Counted from the stretch's first letter, positions 50,234-59,839 are shown. The stretch: 64,000 nucleotides of DNA from an uncultured Eubacterium sp. (GCA_910584645.1 CAJUAU010000005.1:107385-171384); one strand, 5' to 3'. Program-made: numbers and translations. Notes: a model not told the origin generated them from the letters alone.

Positions 50234-51327
50234 TCGTAAATTCTTTGGAATTAATGAATTTTCGTAATTATGAGCGGGAAGTATTTGTTTTTGACCCGGA
50301 GACAAATGTGCTTTTTGGGGACAATGCCCAGGGAAAGACAAATGTGCTTGAGGGAATTTATCTCTGTTCTACGACACGTTCCCACAAGGGGAGCAAAGAC
50401 AGGGAAATGATCCGTCTTGGATGTGGGGAATCCCATTTGAGGATGATCGTGGAGAAAGATGGAATTCACCATAAAATAGATGTTCATTTAAAAAAAAGCA
50501 AGACAAAAGGAATTGCTGTGGATGGTGTTCCTGTAAAGAAGAGCGGTGAACTGCTGGGAGTTTCCAGTATTGTATTTTTTTCTCCAGAGGATCTTGCTAT
50601 TATCCAGAATGGCCCGGAGGCGAGAAGACGATTTATCGATATGGAATTGTGTCAGCTGGACAAGATGTATCTGTTTCATCTGACAAAATATAAAAGTGTT
50701 TTAAAACAGAGAAATGAACTTTTAAAACAAATCAGTATAAATTCTGATTTATTGGACACACTGGATATATGGAATTCAAAATTGGTAGAATATGGTACAT
50801 ACGTTATCCAGGCACGAAAAGAATTTGTAGAAAAGCTGAATTGTTATATCAAAGAGATCCATCATAGACTTACAGGTGGAAAAGAAAATATTGAGCTGAT
50901 CTATGAGCCAAATGTTGTTTCGGAAGAATTCAGCCAGAAACTGATATTGTCAGAGCAAAAGGATATTTTTAAAAAGACGACGCATGCAGGCCCCCATAGG
51001 GATGATCTATCATTTGTATCAGAAGAAAAAGATCTGAGAAAATTTGGTTCGAGAGGACAGCAGAGGACGGGAGCACTGTCCCTTAAATTAACAGAGATAC
51101 AGATCGTAGAAGAAAAAACAGGAGATAAACCGATTTTGTTATTGGATGATGTTTTGTCAGAATTAGACCGCAAGAGACAAAATTATCTTCTTGAGCATAT
51201 AAAAGGAATACAGACCATTATAACCTGTACTGGTCTGGAAGAGTTTATAAAAAATGGTATTAATATTCAAAAAACCTTTGAAATAGAGGAAGGACGGAGA
51301 AAAAATGGAGAATCAGGAAAAGATTGA
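50230..51327 (+). CDS. recF: DNA repair ATPase RecF
   Basis: A 365-residue SMC-like ATPase. Walker A is FGDNAQGKTNVLEGIY (about 29-44), the signature SRGQQRTGALSLKL, and Walker B PILLLDDVLSELD. It helps RecA load at gaps. The start overlaps the S4 gene by four bases and the end overlaps gyrB by 23 bases. Confidence 0.97.
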   Translation: MIVNSLELMNFRNYEREVFVFDPETNVLFGDNAQGKTNVLEGIYLCSTTRSHKGSKDREMIRLGCGESHLRMIVEKDGIHHKIDVHLKKSKTKGIAVDGVPVKKSGELLGVSSIVFFSPEDLAIIQNGPEARRRFIDMELCQLDKMYLFHLTKYKSVLKQRNELLKQISINSDLLDTLDIWNSKLVEYGTYVIQARKEFVEKLNCYIKEIHHRLTGGKENIELIYEPNVVSEEFSQKLILSEQKDIFKKTTHAGPHRDDLSFVSEEKDLRKFGSRGQQRTGALSLKLTEIQIVEEKTGDKPILLLDDVLSELDRKRQNYLLEHIKGIQTIITCTGLEEFIKNGINIQKTFEIEEGRRKNGESGKD

Positions 51328-53227
51328 ATATGGTGCTGACCAGATACAGATTCTGGAAGGTCTGGAAGCTGTGAGAAAAAGACCAGGAATGTATATCGGA
51401 AGTACGTCTGAGAGAGGTCTTCATCATCTTGTGTATGAAATTGTGGATAACGCCATTGATGAGGCTCTTGCTGGTTTTTGTGATGTCATTGATGTACATA
51501 TCAACAAAGACAATTCAATCACTGTACTGGATAACGGACGCGGTATTCCCGTTGGCATCAATCATAAAGCGGGAAGGCCGGCAGTGGAAGTTGTATTCAC
51601 CGTTCTTCATGCAGGTGGTAAATTTGGCGGCGGCGGATATAAGGTATCCGGCGGTCTTCACGGTGTAGGGGCTTCGGTGGTAAATGCCCTTTCTGACTGG
51701 TTAGAGGTAGAAATATATAAAGATGGAAAAATTTATAAGCAGCGCTATGAACGCGGTAAGGTAATGTATGATCTGAAAGAGATGGGAACAACTGACCTGC
51801 GCGGATCGAAGGTTACATTTTTACCGGATAAAACAGTTTTTACTGAGACAACAGAATTTGATTATGATACTTTGAAACACCGTCTTCGTGAGATGGCATT
51901 CCTTACTAAGGGAATAAAGATCGTTCTTCACGACGACCGTCGGGAAGAGCCGGTGATCGAAGCCTTTTATTATGAGGGCGGAATAAAGGAATATGTGGAA
52001 TATCTTAACCGCCACAAGGATCCTCTCTATGAGGATATCATCTACTGCGAAGGGCAGAAAGGTGATGTATATGTGGAAGTTGCCTTCCAGCACAATGATT
52101 CTTATTCCGATAACTGCTACAGTTTTGTGAATAATATCACAACCCCGGAAGGCGGTACTCATCTTGCCGGTTTTAAAAATGCACTGACGAAGACTTTTAA
52201 TGATTATGCCAGAGGACAGAAACTTTTAAAGGAAAATGATCCAAATTTAAGTGGTGACGATATACGGGAGGGCTTAACGGCGATCATCAGTATTAAAATT
52301 CCTGAGCCCCAGTTTGAAGGGCAGACAAAGCAGAAGCTTGGAAACAGTGAAGCCAGGGGAGCTGTGGACAACATTGTCACGGAACAGCTGACAATTTTCC
52401 TGGAATTAAATCCTTCTGTGGCAAAAATGATCTGTGATAAAGCGATCCTTGCCCAGAGAGCGAGGGAGGCAGCGAGAAAAGCAAGGGATCTGACGAGAAG
52501 AAAGACTGCTTTGGATGCAACTACCCTGCCAGGAAAACTTGCAGACTGCAGTGATAAAAATCCTGAAAATTGTGAGATCTATATCGTAGAGGGAGATTCT
52601 GCCGGAGGAAGCGCGAAAACAGCGAGAGACCGCGCTACCCAGGCAATCCTGCCGCTGCGTGGAAAGATTCTGAATGTAGAGAAGGCAAGACTGGACAAAA
52701 TTCTTGTAAATAATGAGATCCGGGCAATGATCACGGCTTTTGGTACAGGGATATCCGATGATTTTGATATCAATAAGCTGCGTTACCACAAGATCATCAT
52801 CATGACGGATGCCGATGTGGACGGGGCACATATTGCTACCCTTTTATTGACATTTTTCTATCGTTTTATGCCGGATCTGATCAAGGAAGGATATGTATAC
52901 CTTGCCCAGCCGCCGCTTTATAAGATCGACAGAAGCAAAAAATCCTATTATGTATATTCAGATGAAGAATTAAATGCGAAACTGGAAGAACTGGGACGGG
53001 ATGGCAATAACAGTATCCAGCGTTATAAAGGTCTGGGTGAGATGGATGCAGAACAGTTATGGGATACTACCATGGATCCTGCAAAGAGAATTCTTCTTAA
53101 GGTAACAATGAACGAAGATGAATCCTCTGAGATCGATCTTACCTTTACTACCCTGATGGGGGATAAAGTGGAGCCGAGACGTGAATTTATCGAAGCAAAT
53201 GCAAGATTTGCCACGATGGATATTTAG
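51305..53227 (+). CDS. gyrB: DNA gyrase subunit B
   Basis: A 640-residue GHKL ATPase with DNAIDEALAGF near the start, the TOPRIM motif EGDSAGGSA (about 428-436), DADVDGAHI, and QRYKGLGEM near the end. Length is normal for Firmicutes. It drives negative supercoiling with GyrA. The start lies inside recF. Confidence 0.98.
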   Translation: MENQEKIEYGADQIQILEGLEAVRKRPGMYIGSTSERGLHHLVYEIVDNAIDEALAGFCDVIDVHINKDNSITVLDNGRGIPVGINHKAGRPAVEVVFTVLHAGGKFGGGGYKVSGGLHGVGASVVNALSDWLEVEIYKDGKIYKQRYERGKVMYDLKEMGTTDLRGSKVTFLPDKTVFTETTEFDYDTLKHRLREMAFLTKGIKIVLHDDRREEPVIEAFYYEGGIKEYVEYLNRHKDPLYEDIIYCEGQKGDVYVEVAFQHNDSYSDNCYSFVNNITTPEGGTHLAGFKNALTKTFNDYARGQKLLKENDPNLSGDDIREGLTAIISIKIPEPQFEGQTKQKLGNSEARGAVDNIVTEQLTIFLELNPSVAKMICDKAILAQRAREAARKARDLTRRKTALDATTLPGKLADCSDKNPENCEIYIVEGDSAGGSAKTARDRATQAILPLRGKILNVEKARLDKILVNNEIRAMITAFGTGISDDFDINKLRYHKIIIMTDADVDGAHIATLLLTFFYRFMPDLIKEGYVYLAQPPLYKIDRSKKSYYVYSDEELNAKLEELGRDGNNSIQRYKGLGEMDAEQLWDTTMDPAKRILLKVTMNEDESSEIDLTFTTLMGDKVEPRREFIEANARFATMDI

Positions 53228-53246
53228 GAAAGGAATGTAGAAGAGC

Positions 53247-55772
53247 ATGGATGAAAATATTTTTGACAAAGACATTGATTCTTTGGATGAGATCAAACCG
53301 ATCGATCTCAGAAAGACAATGGAAAATTCCTATATTGATTATGCCATGTCGGTAATCGCATCCAGGGCGCTTCCTGATGTAAGAGATGGTTTAAAGCCAG
53401 TACAGCGTCGTATTCTCTATGCGATGATCGAATTGAACAACGGGCCGGATAAACCTCATCGTAAATGTGCCCGTATCGTCGGTGATACAATGGGTAAATA
53501 TCATCCCCATGGTGATTCTTCTATTTATGGAGCACTTGTCAACATGGCACAGGAGTGGTCCACAAGATATCCACTGGTGGATGGCCATGGTAATTTTGGT
53601 TCCGTGGACGGAGACGGGGCGGCCGCCATGCGTTATACAGAGGCACGGTTAAGTAAGATCTCCATGGAAATGTTGTCAGATATCAACAAAAATACTGTTG
53701 ATTTTGATCCCAACTTTGACGAGACAGAAAAAGAACCTGTTGTGCTTCCTTCCAGATATCCAAACCTGCTGGTAAATGGTACTTCAGGAATTGCGGTTGG
53801 TATGGCGACCAACATTCCTCCACATAACCTCAGGGAAGTGATCGGTGGTGTCGTGAAGATCATTGACAACATTGTGGAAGAAGACAGAGAGACTTCTATT
53901 GATGAAGTGATGGATATCATAAAAGGACCAGATTTTCCTACCGGAGCTACAATATTAGGACGTTCCGGCATTGAGGAAGCTTACCGCACAGGACGGGGGA
54001 AGATCCGTGTGAGAGCGGTGACCAATATTGAGCCTATGGCAAATGGAAAGAACCGTATCATTGTGACAGAGCTTCCCTACATGGTCAATAAAGCGAGGCT
54101 GATCGAGAAAATTGCTGAACTTCATAAAGATAAAAAAGTAGATGGTATTACGGAGCTGAGAGATGAGTCCAACCGGGAAGGTATGCGTATCTGCATTGAA
54201 TTGCGCAAAGACGTCAATCCAAATGTAGTGCTTAATCAGCTTTTTAAACATACCCAGCTGCAGGATACCTTTGGTGTAAATATGCTTGCCCTTGTGGATA
54301 AGCAGCCTATGGTGATGAATCTTCTTCAGATGCTGACCTACTATCTCAAACATCAGGAAGAGGTTGTCACTAGACGTACCCAGTATGATCTGAACAAGGC
54401 GGAAGAGAGGGCTCATATATTAAAGGGTCTGTTGATCGCTCTGGATAACATTGATGAAGTTATTAAGATCATCCGTGGATCCCAGAGTACACCTATTGCG
54501 AAGGAGAGATTGATCGAGAGATTTGGTCTGGATGATGTCCAGGCCCAGGCGATCGTTGATATGCGCCTTCGTGCACTGACAGGTCTGGAACGGGAGAAAT
54601 TAGAAAATGAATATGAAGAGCTGATGAAGAAGATCGGTGAATATAAGGCGATCCTGGCAGACCGGAAACTTCTTCTCGGTGTGATCAAAGAGGAAATTAC
54701 ATTAATTTCCAACAAATATGGCGATGACAGAAGAAGCAGCATAGGATTTGACGTATTTGATATTTCCATGGAAGATCTGATCCCGGTAGAGAATACAGTG
54801 ATCACTCTTACTCATATGGGTTATATCAAGCGCATGACCATAGATAATTTTAAAAGCCAGCATCGTGGCGGCAAAGGCATAAAGGGTATGCAGACCATAG
54901 ATGAAGATTATATTGAAGATCTGTTTATGGCGACGACCCACCATTACCTTATGTTTTTTACAAATAAGGGTCGTGTATACCGGATCAAGGCATATCAGAT
55001 TCCGGAATCTGGCCGGACAAGCCGGGGAACTGCTATTGTTAATCTGCTTCAGCTTCTGCCGGAAGAAAAAATTACGGCAGTTATTTCTCTGAGAGAGTAT
55101 AAAGAAGACACCTACCTGTTTATGGCGACAAAAAATGGACTGGTAAAAAAGACATCCATTACCGAGTACATGAATATTCGTAAGACAGGACTGCAGGCGA
55201 TCAACCTCAGAGAGGATGATGACTTGATCGAAGTGAAAGTTACAGATGATGAAAAAAATATTCTTCTTGTCACCAGACAGGGTATGTGTATCATGTTTAA
55301 AGAGACAGATGTCCGCCCAACAGGAAGAACATCCATGGGAGTCCGGGGAATGAACCTCTCCTTTGATGATGAAGTAATTGGGATGCAGCTTAATACCCAG
55401 GGTGAAGAACTTCTTCTTGTCTCAGAGTTTGGTATGGGAAAACGGACAAGTATCGAAGAATTCGGAATTCAGCACCGTGGCGGCAAAGGTGTGAAATGTT
55501 ATAAAATAACGGAAAAAACAGGAAATGTAGTAGGTGCAAAGGCGGTTCACGAAGATCAGGAAGTAATGCTTATCACCAATGAAGGGATCATTATCCGGAT
55601 CGAGGTAAGCGGAATCTCTGTACTGGGACGTATTACTTCAGGTGTTAAGCTGATGAATCTTGATCACACGAAAGATATCGTTGTGGCAAGCATAGCAAAA
55701 GTACGCAAGGAAGAAACTTCCGAGGAAAATGAATCAGAGGAGGCATCAGAAGAAACCGATGAGAGTCATTAA
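53247..55772 (+). CDS. gyrA: DNA gyrase subunit A
   Basis: An 841-residue subunit. The catalytic tyrosine lies in AAAMRYTEARLSKI (about residue 123-136), and the resistance-determining region HPHGDSSIYGALV is wild-type-like. The C-terminal beta-pinwheel has the GyrA box QHRGGKG. The protein ends in an acidic tail rich in Glu and Ser. The stop overlaps the start of the fumarase alpha gene by 14 bases. Confidence 0.98.
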   Translation: MDENIFDKDIDSLDEIKPIDLRKTMENSYIDYAMSVIASRALPDVRDGLKPVQRRILYAMIELNNGPDKPHRKCARIVGDTMGKYHPHGDSSIYGALVNMAQEWSTRYPLVDGHGNFGSVDGDGAAAMRYTEARLSKISMEMLSDINKNTVDFDPNFDETEKEPVVLPSRYPNLLVNGTSGIAVGMATNIPPHNLREVIGGVVKIIDNIVEEDRETSIDEVMDIIKGPDFPTGATILGRSGIEEAYRTGRGKIRVRAVTNIEPMANGKNRIIVTELPYMVNKARLIEKIAELHKDKKVDGITELRDESNREGMRICIELRKDVNPNVVLNQLFKHTQLQDTFGVNMLALVDKQPMVMNLLQMLTYYLKHQEEVVTRRTQYDLNKAEERAHILKGLLIALDNIDEVIKIIRGSQSTPIAKERLIERFGLDDVQAQAIVDMRLRALTGLEREKLENEYEELMKKIGEYKAILADRKLLLGVIKEEITLISNKYGDDRRSSIGFDVFDISMEDLIPVENTVITLTHMGYIKRMTIDNFKSQHRGGKGIKGMQTIDEDYIEDLFMATTHHYLMFFTNKGRVYRIKAYQIPESGRTSRGTAIVNLLQLLPEEKITAVISLREYKEDTYLFMATKNGLVKKTSITEYMNIRKTGLQAINLREDDDLIEVKVTDDEKNILLVTRQGMCIMFKETDVRPTGRTSMGVRGMNLSFDDEVIGMQLNTQGEELLLVSEFGMGKRTSIEEFGIQHRGGKGVKCYKITEKTGNVVGAKAVHEDQEVMLITNEGIIIRIEVSGISVLGRITSGVKLMNLDHTKDIVVASIAKVRKEETSEENESEEASEETDESH

Positions 55773-56601
55773 TACCAGTGAAATTGTAAGTCAGATCCGG
55801 GAGATGTGCATGCAGGTCAATGTCCACCTTTCTGATGATGTAAAGACAGCGATCCTGGCAGGCAAGGAAAAAGAAGAATCCCCTCTGGGATGCCAGATTC
55901 TCGGACAACTGGAAGAAAATATGAATATTGCATCTGAGACAAATATTCCAATCTGTCAGGATACCGGAATGACTGTCGTATTTTTAAAAGTCGGCCAGGA
56001 TGTACATTTTGAGGGAATGTTTATCGAAGATGCAGTAAATGAAGGGATCCGTCAGGGTTATAAAGACGGATATCTCAGAAAATCAGTGGTAAAAGATCCT
56101 GTGGAGAGAGTGAATACCGGAGATAATACGCCTGGTGTGGTCCATTACGAGATCGTTCCAGGAGATCAGGTAGAGATCACAGTAGCTCCTAAAGGATTTG
56201 GCAGTGAAAACATGAGCCGTCTCTATATGCTGAAGCCGGCAGATGGCATTGAAGGGATTAAAGATGCGATACTGGAAACAGTAAAACTTGCAGGACCCAA
56301 TGCCTGTCCACCCATCGTAGTAGGCGTAGGAATTGGCGGTACTTTTGAAAAAAGTGCGATCCTTGCCAAAAAGGCTCTTACAAGAGATCTGAATCAATCC
56401 TCGGATATTCCATACGTAAGAGAATTAGAAAATGAGATGCTGGAAAAGATCAACCAGCTCGGCATAGGGCCTGGAGGTCTGGGAGGAAGAGTAACGGCAC
56501 TAGGCGTCAATGTGGAAACATACCCAACTCATATCGCCGGTATGCCGGTAGCCATCAATATATGCTGCCATGTAAACCGGCATATCAGGCGGGTAATATA
56601 A
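55759..56601 (+). CDS. Fumarate hydratase class I, alpha subunit
   Basis: The ATG at 55759 gives 280 residues, the family length. The blocks PICQDTGM (iron-sulfur ligand Cys), APKGFGSENMS and GPNACPPIVVGVGIGG identify the alpha subunit of two-subunit iron-sulfur fumarases or tartrate dehydratases. An in-frame ATG ten codons upstream is inside gyrA and has no support. The beta subunit gene does not follow directly. It is found 2.2 kb on at 58827, after four unrelated genes. Confidence 0.93.
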   Translation: MRVINTSEIVSQIREMCMQVNVHLSDDVKTAILAGKEKEESPLGCQILGQLEENMNIASETNIPICQDTGMTVVFLKVGQDVHFEGMFIEDAVNEGIRQGYKDGYLRKSVVKDPVERVNTGDNTPGVVHYEIVPGDQVEITVAPKGFGSENMSRLYMLKPADGIEGIKDAILETVKLAGPNACPPIVVGVGIGGTFEKSAILAKKALTRDLNQSSDIPYVRELENEMLEKINQLGIGPGGLGGRVTALGVNVETYPTHIAGMPVAINICCHVNRHIRRVI

Positions 56602-56661
56602 ATAAGTTCTAACGGACTTAAAATAAGTTCTAACGAACTTATTAGCAGTTGCTTCGCAACT
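56601..56661. repeat. Short repeat and hairpins after the fumarase alpha gene
   Basis: AATAAGTTCTAACG occurs twice (56601 and 56622). The second copy forms a perfect hairpin, AATAAGTTC (56622-56630) with GAACTTATT (56635-56643). A second hairpin AGTTGC/GCAACT follows (56647-56661). They could act as terminators or be remnants of an insertion that separated the fumarase genes. Confidence 0.5.
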
Positions 56662-56695
56662 TGAGATGCACAAAAAGCGTGTGCAAAAGTTAAGT

Positions 56696-57055
56696 TTAAA
56701 TATGCATGATATTTCTGACTACAGCCCAGATCACAAGGCTGATCAGGTATATCATTGTCAAAGCCCTTGTAAAAGGGCTTTTTCTTATCTTTATATCACA
56801 AAAAACATTCAAGATCAGAATCAATAAAAGAATCGGAGCAGTGGAAAATAGAAAAGGGTTTGCATGAAAAGCAGCGGGCAGATCAAAGTTCATCAGGTGA
56901 AGAAATATATGGGTAACACCGCAGCTTGGGCATTTTAAGCCAGTGATCGTGTTAAAAAAACACGGTATACAAAAAGATGTATACCGCACTATGATTGCAT
57001 AAAAAACACCGATCAAAAGCAATATGCCTAAGGTCTTTCGCTTTTTACTGAGCAA
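56696..57055 (-). CDS. DUF2752 membrane protein
   Basis: A 119-residue protein with three hydrophobic helices. The motif CPSCGVTH after the first helix is the DUF2752 signature. The family is of unknown function and often sits beside small membrane proteins such as DUF4234, as here. Its start overlaps the end of the DUF4234 gene by 11 bases, so the pair is co-translated. The operon runs against its neighbours. Confidence 0.85.
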   Translation of the reverse strand: MLSKKRKTLGILLLIGVFYAIIVRYTSFCIPCFFNTITGLKCPSCGVTHIFLHLMNFDLPAAFHANPFLFSTAPILLLILILNVFCDIKIRKSPFTRALTMIYLISLVIWAVVRNIMHI

Positions 57056-57386
57056 ATTTATTTACCTCATTCTGGATCAAAGCAAGAGCAATAATACCAC
57101 CAAAGATGTAGAGAATCAAGTAAAGAACTCCACCATTGGAAGCTGCCTGACCATTGAGCTGATGCGCTTTGTCAATTTTCTCTCCACGCTTATATGCCCA
57201 ATATAAACCGTAGATTCCACATGTCACGATTGTCAGAACCAATGCCATTACACCAGAAGTATCTTCCGGCTCTCCTGCGATTTCGTTCGTATCATCTGTC
57301 AGACATACGATCCAGTAGTACATATAAATACCACATGTAACGATAGAAAGAATGATACAAAGTGCGAGATTTTTCTCTTTTACCAT
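57045..57386 (-). CDS. DUF4234 membrane protein
   Basis: A 113-residue protein with three hydrophobic stretches and two repeats of the signature IVTCGIYxxYW (near 15-25 and 53-63), characteristic of DUF4234. Function unknown. First gene of a two-gene leftward operon with DUF2752. The promoter lies at 57513-57485 and a 24-base inverted repeat sits in the leader. Confidence 0.85.
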   Translation of the reverse strand: MVKEKNLALCIILSIVTCGIYMYYWIVCLTDDTNEIAGEPEDTSGVMALVLTIVTCGIYGLYWAYKRGEKIDKAHQLNGQAASNGGVLYLILYIFGGIIALALIQNEVNKFAQ

Positions 57387-57442
57387 TTTTTAAACTCCTC
57401 CTTAAAATAAGTTTTCTGTAATTTATGTATATGCAAATTACA

Positions 57443-57466
57443 TTCAAAAAAGTGTACTTTTTTGAA
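57443..57466. promoter_or_regulatory. Inverted repeat in the DUF4234 leader, possible operator
   Basis: TTCAAAAAAGT (57443-57453) and its exact complement (57456-57466) flank a two-base centre. It lies 20-40 bases after the -10 box. A related half-site, TTCCAAAAAGT, occurs at about 57537. Confidence 0.5.
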
Positions 57467-57484
57467 CACTATACAACTAAACTT

Positions 57485-57513
57485 ATTTTATCATCATTTT
57501 ATCTTATAGTCAA
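57485..57513 (-). promoter_or_regulatory. Promoter of the DUF4234-DUF2752 operon
   Basis: On the minus strand, TTGACT (57513-57508) and TAAAAT (57490-57485) are 17 bases apart. Confidence 0.6.
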
Positions 57514-57603
57514 TTTATTTTGACAAAAATATGAAGTTCCAAAAAGTACGCTTTATAAAATTGGAGGTATAATTATGTCTATTCTTAGTGTTGTAAAATA
57601 GGG

Positions 57604-57632
57604 TTGACAAAAGAGGAAAAACATATTTTAAT
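57604..57632 (+). promoter_or_regulatory. Promoter of the DUF6472-dus-fumarase beta operon
   Basis: TTGACA (57604-57609) and TTTAAT (57627-57632) have a 17-base spacer. Confidence 0.6.
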
Positions 57633-57670
57633 TAAATAGGTATCAAATACACGATGAAAGGGATGTATCA

Positions 57671-57844
57671 ATGGTCACAAATTGCGAATTTTGTTCTTTT
57701 TATCTGGTTGATGAAGATGGATATGGTGAGTGCCAGGTAAACCTTGATGAAGACGAGATGTACCGTTTTATGAATACTTCCTATAAAAGTTGTCCCTATT
57801 ATCAGAGTGATGATGAATATAAGATTGTGAGAAAACAGAATTAG
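57671..57844 (+). CDS. Small Cys-containing protein, DUF6472-like
   Basis: A 57-residue protein (MVTNCEFCSFYLVDEDGYGE at the start). Four cysteines (CEFC, GEC, CPYY) and many acidic residues suggest a small metal-binding fold. The pattern NLDEDEMYRF and the end EYKIVRKQN fit the short Lachnospiraceae family DUF6472, which is of unknown function. It lies eight bases before dus. Family assignment is from memory of the pattern. Confidence 0.72.
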   Translation: MVTNCEFCSFYLVDEDGYGECQVNLDEDEMYRFMNTSYKSCPYYQSDDEYKIVRKQN

Positions 57845-57852
57845 AGGAATTT

Positions 57853-58791
57853 ATGAATTATTATATGGCACCATTAGAAGGGATCACGGGTTATTTGTTC
57901 CGGAATGCATATGAAACATGCTTTGGAGAGATCGATAAATATTTTACACCATTTATATCTCCCAATCAGAAGAGGATCTGCCGTACACGGGAGCGCAATG
58001 ACGTACTTCCAGAGCATAACCAGGGGATGAAAGTAGTCCCTCAGATTCTTACCAACCAATCCGAACAATTTATAAAGACAGCTGAATATCTGGAGGATCT
58101 GGGATACGGCGAGGTTAATCTGAATCTCGGGTGCCCGGTAGGAACAGTTGTATCTAAAAAGAAGGGTTCCGGGTTTCTATCGGAGAAAGAAAGTTTGAGG
58201 GCGTTTTTGGATGAAATATACGATTCCTGTAATAGCCAGATTTCTATTAAGACGCGCATCGGGTTGGAAAAGTCAGATGAATTTGATGAACTGCTGGACA
58301 TATTTAATGAGTTTCCGGTTTATGAGTTGATCATTCATCCCAGAACCAGAGAGGATTATTATAAAAATACGCCGGATCTTACTGCTTTTGAAAAAGGATA
58401 TGAACGAAGCAGGTCGGAAGTATGCTATAATGGAGATATTTTTACAAAGGAAGATTATAATTCCCTTATATCCAGGTTTCCTGAGTTGAATTTTATGATG
58501 TTTGGAAGAGGGATCTTACGTTATCCGGGACTGATCTGCCTTATCAAAGATGGAACTGTGATGAAAAAGGAAAAGCTGCTGGAATTTCATAATATGATTT
58601 ATGAAAGCTACAGGCAGAACTTATATGGAGATAAAACTGTTTTATTTAAGATGAAAGAGCTATGGAGTTACATGATCCATTCTTTTCAATACGACAATAG
58701 AATTGAGAAAAGGATTAAAAAGGTACAAAAACTTTTTGAATATGATGATATAATCCAGGAATTATTTTCCGGATATGGGTTAATACTATAG
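57853..58791 (+). CDS. tRNA-dihydrouridine synthase
   Basis: A 312-residue flavoprotein. MAPLEGITGYLFRN at the start (FMN binding), LNLGCPVGTVVSKKKGSGFL (about 93-112, catalytic Cys) and IHPRTREDYY identify the Dus family. It reduces uridines in the tRNA D-loop. Second gene of the operon from 57671. Which of the Firmicutes Dus groups it belongs to is not decided. Confidence 0.93.
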   Translation: MNYYMAPLEGITGYLFRNAYETCFGEIDKYFTPFISPNQKRICRTRERNDVLPEHNQGMKVVPQILTNQSEQFIKTAEYLEDLGYGEVNLNLGCPVGTVVSKKKGSGFLSEKESLRAFLDEIYDSCNSQISIKTRIGLEKSDEFDELLDIFNEFPVYELIIHPRTREDYYKNTPDLTAFEKGYERSRSEVCYNGDIFTKEDYNSLISRFPELNFMMFGRGILRYPGLICLIKDGTVMKKEKLLEFHNMIYESYRQNLYGDKTVLFKMKELWSYMIHSFQYDNRIEKRIKKVQKLFEYDDIIQELFSGYGLIL

Positions 58792-58826
58792 AAGGGCTGT
58801 GCGTATAGCATAGAAATGGAGGACAT

Positions 58827-59378
58827 ATGGATAAGTATATTGAGACACCATTAACAAATGAGAAAGTGAAGGATCTAAAGGCAGGAGATTATGTATATAT
58901 ATCCGGTACAATATATACTGCAAGGGATGCTGCCCACAAAAGGATGACAGAGGGACTTTCACAGGGTGAGGACATACCTTTTGATATAAGAGACCAGGTG
59001 ATCTACTATTTAGGTCCGACGCCAAACCGTGAGGGCCAGGTGATCGGTTCTGCTGGTCCCACCACAAGCAGCCGCATGGATAAATATGCCCCTGCGCTTT
59101 TGGATCTTGGGTTAAAAGGTATGATCGGTAAGGGTAAAAGAAGTTCCGGCGTTATCGATTCCATGAAAAAAAATACAGCAGTGTATTTTGCCGCTGTAGG
59201 CGGTGCCGGTGCGCTACTGTCAAAGTGCATAAAAAAAAGTGAAGTGATCGCCTATGATGATCTCGGAACAGAGGCCATCCGCAGGCTGGAGGTGGAGAAA
59301 CTTCCTGTTATTACTGTAATTGATTGTATGGGAAATAATTTGTATGAAACTGCAGTGAAAGAATATGAGAAGATTTAG
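58827..59378 (+). CDS. Fumarate hydratase class I, beta subunit
   Basis: A 183-residue protein with GTIYTARDAAHKRM, YLGPTPNREGQVIGSAGPTTSSRMDKY and GKGKRS, the hallmark blocks of the beta subunit. It completes the active site with the alpha subunit encoded at 55759. The two genes are normally adjacent. Here beta is expressed with dus from another promoter. GGAGG precedes the ATG. Confidence 0.93.
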   Translation: MDKYIETPLTNEKVKDLKAGDYVYISGTIYTARDAAHKRMTEGLSQGEDIPFDIRDQVIYYLGPTPNREGQVIGSAGPTTSSRMDKYAPALLDLGLKGMIGKGKRSSGVIDSMKKNTAVYFAAVGGAGALLSKCIKKSEVIAYDDLGTEAIRRLEVEKLPVITVIDCMGNNLYETAVKEYEKI

Positions 59379-59453
59379 TTGACAAATAGACGATAATCTG
59401 TTAGAATTATCCATGCACTGAAATTGAATAAAGAAAATTATTTTCAGGAATTT

Positions 59454-59541
59454 GGAGAAGTACTCAAGTGGCTGAAGAGGCGCCCCTGCTAAGGGTGTAG
59501 GTCGTTCGCGCGGCGCGAGGGTTCAAATCCCTCCTTCTCCG
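59454..59541 (+). tRNA. tRNA-Ser (anticodon GCT)
   Basis: Acceptor GGAGAAG pairs with CTTCTCC. The anticodon loop CTGCTAA gives GCT. A long variable arm confirms a class II serine tRNA. The T arm is GGTTCAAATCC. 88 nt, CCA not encoded. Confidence 0.95.
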
Positions 59542-59576
59542 TTCACAAAGTGCATTGAAAATACACTTAAAAAAGT

Positions 59577-59607
59577 GAGCAAATCCCTATTTTATAGAGG
59601 TTTGCTC
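59577..59607 (+). terminator. Terminator of tRNA-Ser
   Basis: GAGCAAA...TTTGCTC hairpin followed by seven Ts. A nearly identical 31-base hairpin occurs at 61499-61529. A separate perfect hairpin, AAGCCGTT/AACGGCTT, lies at 59630-59648, followed by a doubled TTGAATACCT; the rest up to 59839 shows no gene. Confidence 0.85.
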
Positions 59608-59839
59608 TTTTTTTGCATCAAGAAAAGTAAAGCCGTTTTTAACGGCTTGAATACCTTTGAATACCTAGCCGGGATTTCTGAAAGTTTCTTCCAGATTATC
59701 AATTTTAAGGTTTTATAAATAATGCTTCATTTCTTGTGGAAATGTGTTATACTGAGAAAAAAGTAATTTAAGAAAAAGCATTGATTTATCAGTAAAAGTA
59801 AGAAGATAATTTCAAATTAAACTGGGAGGAATATACCAT

